NCBI GenBank assembly: GCA_013396755.1
Contig: VWZF01001682.1
Span: 1,967,883-2,031,882 of the forward strand
DNA length: 64,000 nt
Direction: 5' to 3'
From: Sclerurus mexicanus
Taxonomy: Eukaryota > Chordata > Aves > Passeriformes > Furnariidae
Shown one piece after another: positions 62,201 to 64,000 of the stretch; positions within the stretch are counted from its first letter, which is position 1; each line of letters starts with the position of its first letter. Made by a program: the position numbers and the translations under genes. A model generated the notes under the pieces. That model searched no databases and was not told where the DNA came from. It worked only from the letters and a program-made list of their open reading frames with translations.

Positions 62201-63639
62201 ATTAACAAAATATATTCCACTTGGATCATGTCTTTCTAGTGTGTCTAGCTGCCATTAATTTAGTTAGTATTCATTGTAATTACACTGATCATAATGAATT
62301 CATTTAGTATTATGTGAACATTATACATATTTTTAGGCACTCCATTATGATTCAGCAATAATTAATGTACATATTAAATGAAGTGTTGCTACTCAATGCT
62401 ATGATAAAGCCATGTTGTTTCATTTGAAAAGCTTTAGAGGAAGTTATGTTTAATCTCATTGGTATTCCAATTGTTGCCAAGAGATATTCTTCAATGGCAA
62501 AGGGCAATTCACATTGGGAGACTTGCTAACTTTTCAGAGAGATTCCGTGTTTGCACTTTTCTAGTGATTCACTTAAAAGACACTAGCATTTCAAGTGAGA
62601 TACTTCATGGACATCATAATGCGAAAAAATCTTCCAACTATCCTAAAAGCATGAAAAATTTCTGACATTTCAGACCTTATCCAATAAAAGAAACCTGTGT
62701 TTATAAGTGAAGTCCATACATTTTATGATTGTTCTTGCCTTCTACTACCCCAAGAGTAATCCAAAACTGAGAACAGAGTATTTTCCATGTATCACGCATC
62801 AATGCATTTAGGTGCCTCAAAGACATCCATGCCCACTTCTGGGAGCTGCATTAAAATAATGACTAGGGGAAACAGCAAAACAAGAGTGGTCATAATGGAT
62901 TAGGATAAGAATTGTCTGAACAGCATCCTGTCTCTGGACAGTGATTATAAATATATATACAGAGAAAAAAAAGTAAGAATAAGAATTAGATTCTCCAGCC
63001 TCCAGCAGTTTTAGCTGATGAAATTTTATCAGACATATGTGGTTTCTAAAGATTAAGATTTTGTTGAGTTTTTGTTCCATGAATTTGTTTCCGTAAACAT
63101 ATTTAAATCTTAGAATAGTTAACTTTTTCAACAAGTTGCACCAGTATTGACTGTTCTTTTTGTGTATAAAGAACTACTTTTTTTGGTTTGGTTTGGTTTT
63201 CAATGTGATTCCTTCTATCATAATTTGAATCTACATTGCACTGGATATGATTGAGCTGTATTCCACCAGTGATTTGTGAGCTTCATCTATATCCTTCTTT
63301 GGAGATCTTTTCAAGAGAAACATCCTACTCTGCTCTCTGTAGAGAATCAGTTGTTTTACCTTTGTTGCCCTGATTTGGATTTTGCGTATTACAGGCGACT
63401 TTCAAAGTGTGAGAAGTTCCTAGGTTTATACTATTTCAAAATGACTCCCTTAGCTTTTCTTTCTCAGTTTCTTAATGAATAACAATATTGAACAGTTATG
63501 CAACTATGGACTCATTTCTCCATGGTGACTGACCAAGCCCACTGTTTAAATTTCTTACCTTCCCTCACCCTGCTCGTGCCTCACTTGACATTTATTTGCG
63601 GAGTACTTATTCTGCCATTGTAGTGCCCTGTCACTCAGG
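59220..63639. other. AT-rich DNA, no gene found
   Basis: No gene seen. A short CpG-bearing patch at 59640-59790 (CpG in GGCGAA, AGCGAT, GCCGCA, ACCGGA) stands out from CpG-poor surroundings. TA repeats lie at 61426-61438. No mobile element recognised. Confidence 0.5.
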
Positions 63640-64000
63640 CTTGTGAGCGCAGAATTTCTGGAATTCTAAATTTTCTGTCCTTGTCCTCGCTAACCCAAAT
63701 AATTCTGATCAGGAACAGTTCTCAACAACTTTTGTTACCTTTTCCCGGGTCATTTGGGAATGTTGAACAGCACAGGCTTTAGAAGAGAAAAGGTCTTTGC
63801 TAAAGTTCAGCAGCAATGTCTCTTAATTTCAGGCACTGGTTCTTTACTCCTTTCTCTCTACTACTTGGCTTTTAAAGTATCATCTGCTTTCTTATCTGGC
63901 TAATATTTAATAGCTTTATTTTTTTTTTTTAGTAGCTTTTGTTGAGAAACTTTAGCAAAAACCTTTTGTAAATCCAAGGTAGACTTACAACTCCAGGCAA
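63640..64000 (-). mobile_element. Old CR1-like LINE fragment, cut by the window end
   Basis: The plus-strand texts CATTTGGGAATGTTGAACAG followed by CACAGGCTTTAG, and further on AACCTTTTGTAAATCCAAGG followed by TAGAC, occur in the order of the reverse complement of CR1/L3-type reverse-transcriptase regions. Divergence is high and the left boundary is vague. It probably continues past base 64000. Confidence 0.45.

Overview
The window is a 64 kb piece of AT-rich vertebrate nuclear DNA, and the repeats point to a bird. It holds several CR1 LINE fragments, some ending in the diagnostic tail related to ATTCTRTG. It also holds LTRs and a pol remnant of the ERVL type common in avian genomes, plus (TTTG)- and (CAAA)-like low-complexity tracts. 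The species cannot be fixed from the sequence alone. I found no convincing host protein-coding exon, rRNA or functional tRNA gene and no CRISPR. Almost all open frames are short chance frames, and the longest ones lie inside LTRs or CR1 copies. The window is best read as a gene desert or the inside of a very long intron.

Layout: 1-4529 is unique AT-rich DNA. A well-preserved 660 bp solo LTR (minus strand, 4535-5194) follows, with a perfect 5 bp target duplication. After a CR1 tail at 9938-9990, a GC-richer island at 13278-13830 is framed by direct repeats and has LTR-like signals on the minus strand. A G-rich tract and a CR1 piece lie at 16.0-16.3 kb. At 18.2-19.2 kb an ERVL-type solo LTR (minus) sits 0.1 kb from a minus-strand CR1 3' end. 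A GC-richer unclassified island is at 22.0-22.7 kb. A second LTR of the 18 kb family is at 32666-33256 (minus). An assembly gap abuts a run of 12 G at 41.55 kb. Plus-strand CR1 copies lie at 42.7 and 46.2 kb. A broken ERVL-like protease/reverse-transcriptase remnant (minus) is at 49.86-50.98 kb, followed by an 0.8 kb minus-strand CR1 at 51.7-52.5 kb. Ancient tRNA-like (SINE) modules are at 57.4-57.8 kb, a chain of three inverted repeats at 59.2 kb, and an old CR1 piece runs off the right end.

All retrovirus-derived pieces (three LTRs, the pol remnant and the likely LTR at 13.3 kb) are on the minus strand, while CR1 copies are on both strands. If the window is intronic, that bias would fit a host gene transcribed on the plus strand; this is inference. 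I see no new multi-gene system. The items most worth checking are the tRNA-like module cluster, the direct-repeat-bounded island at 13.3-13.8 kb, the open frame inside the U3 of the first LTR, the 59.2 kb inverted repeats, and a CTCF-like motif at 34.3 kb.
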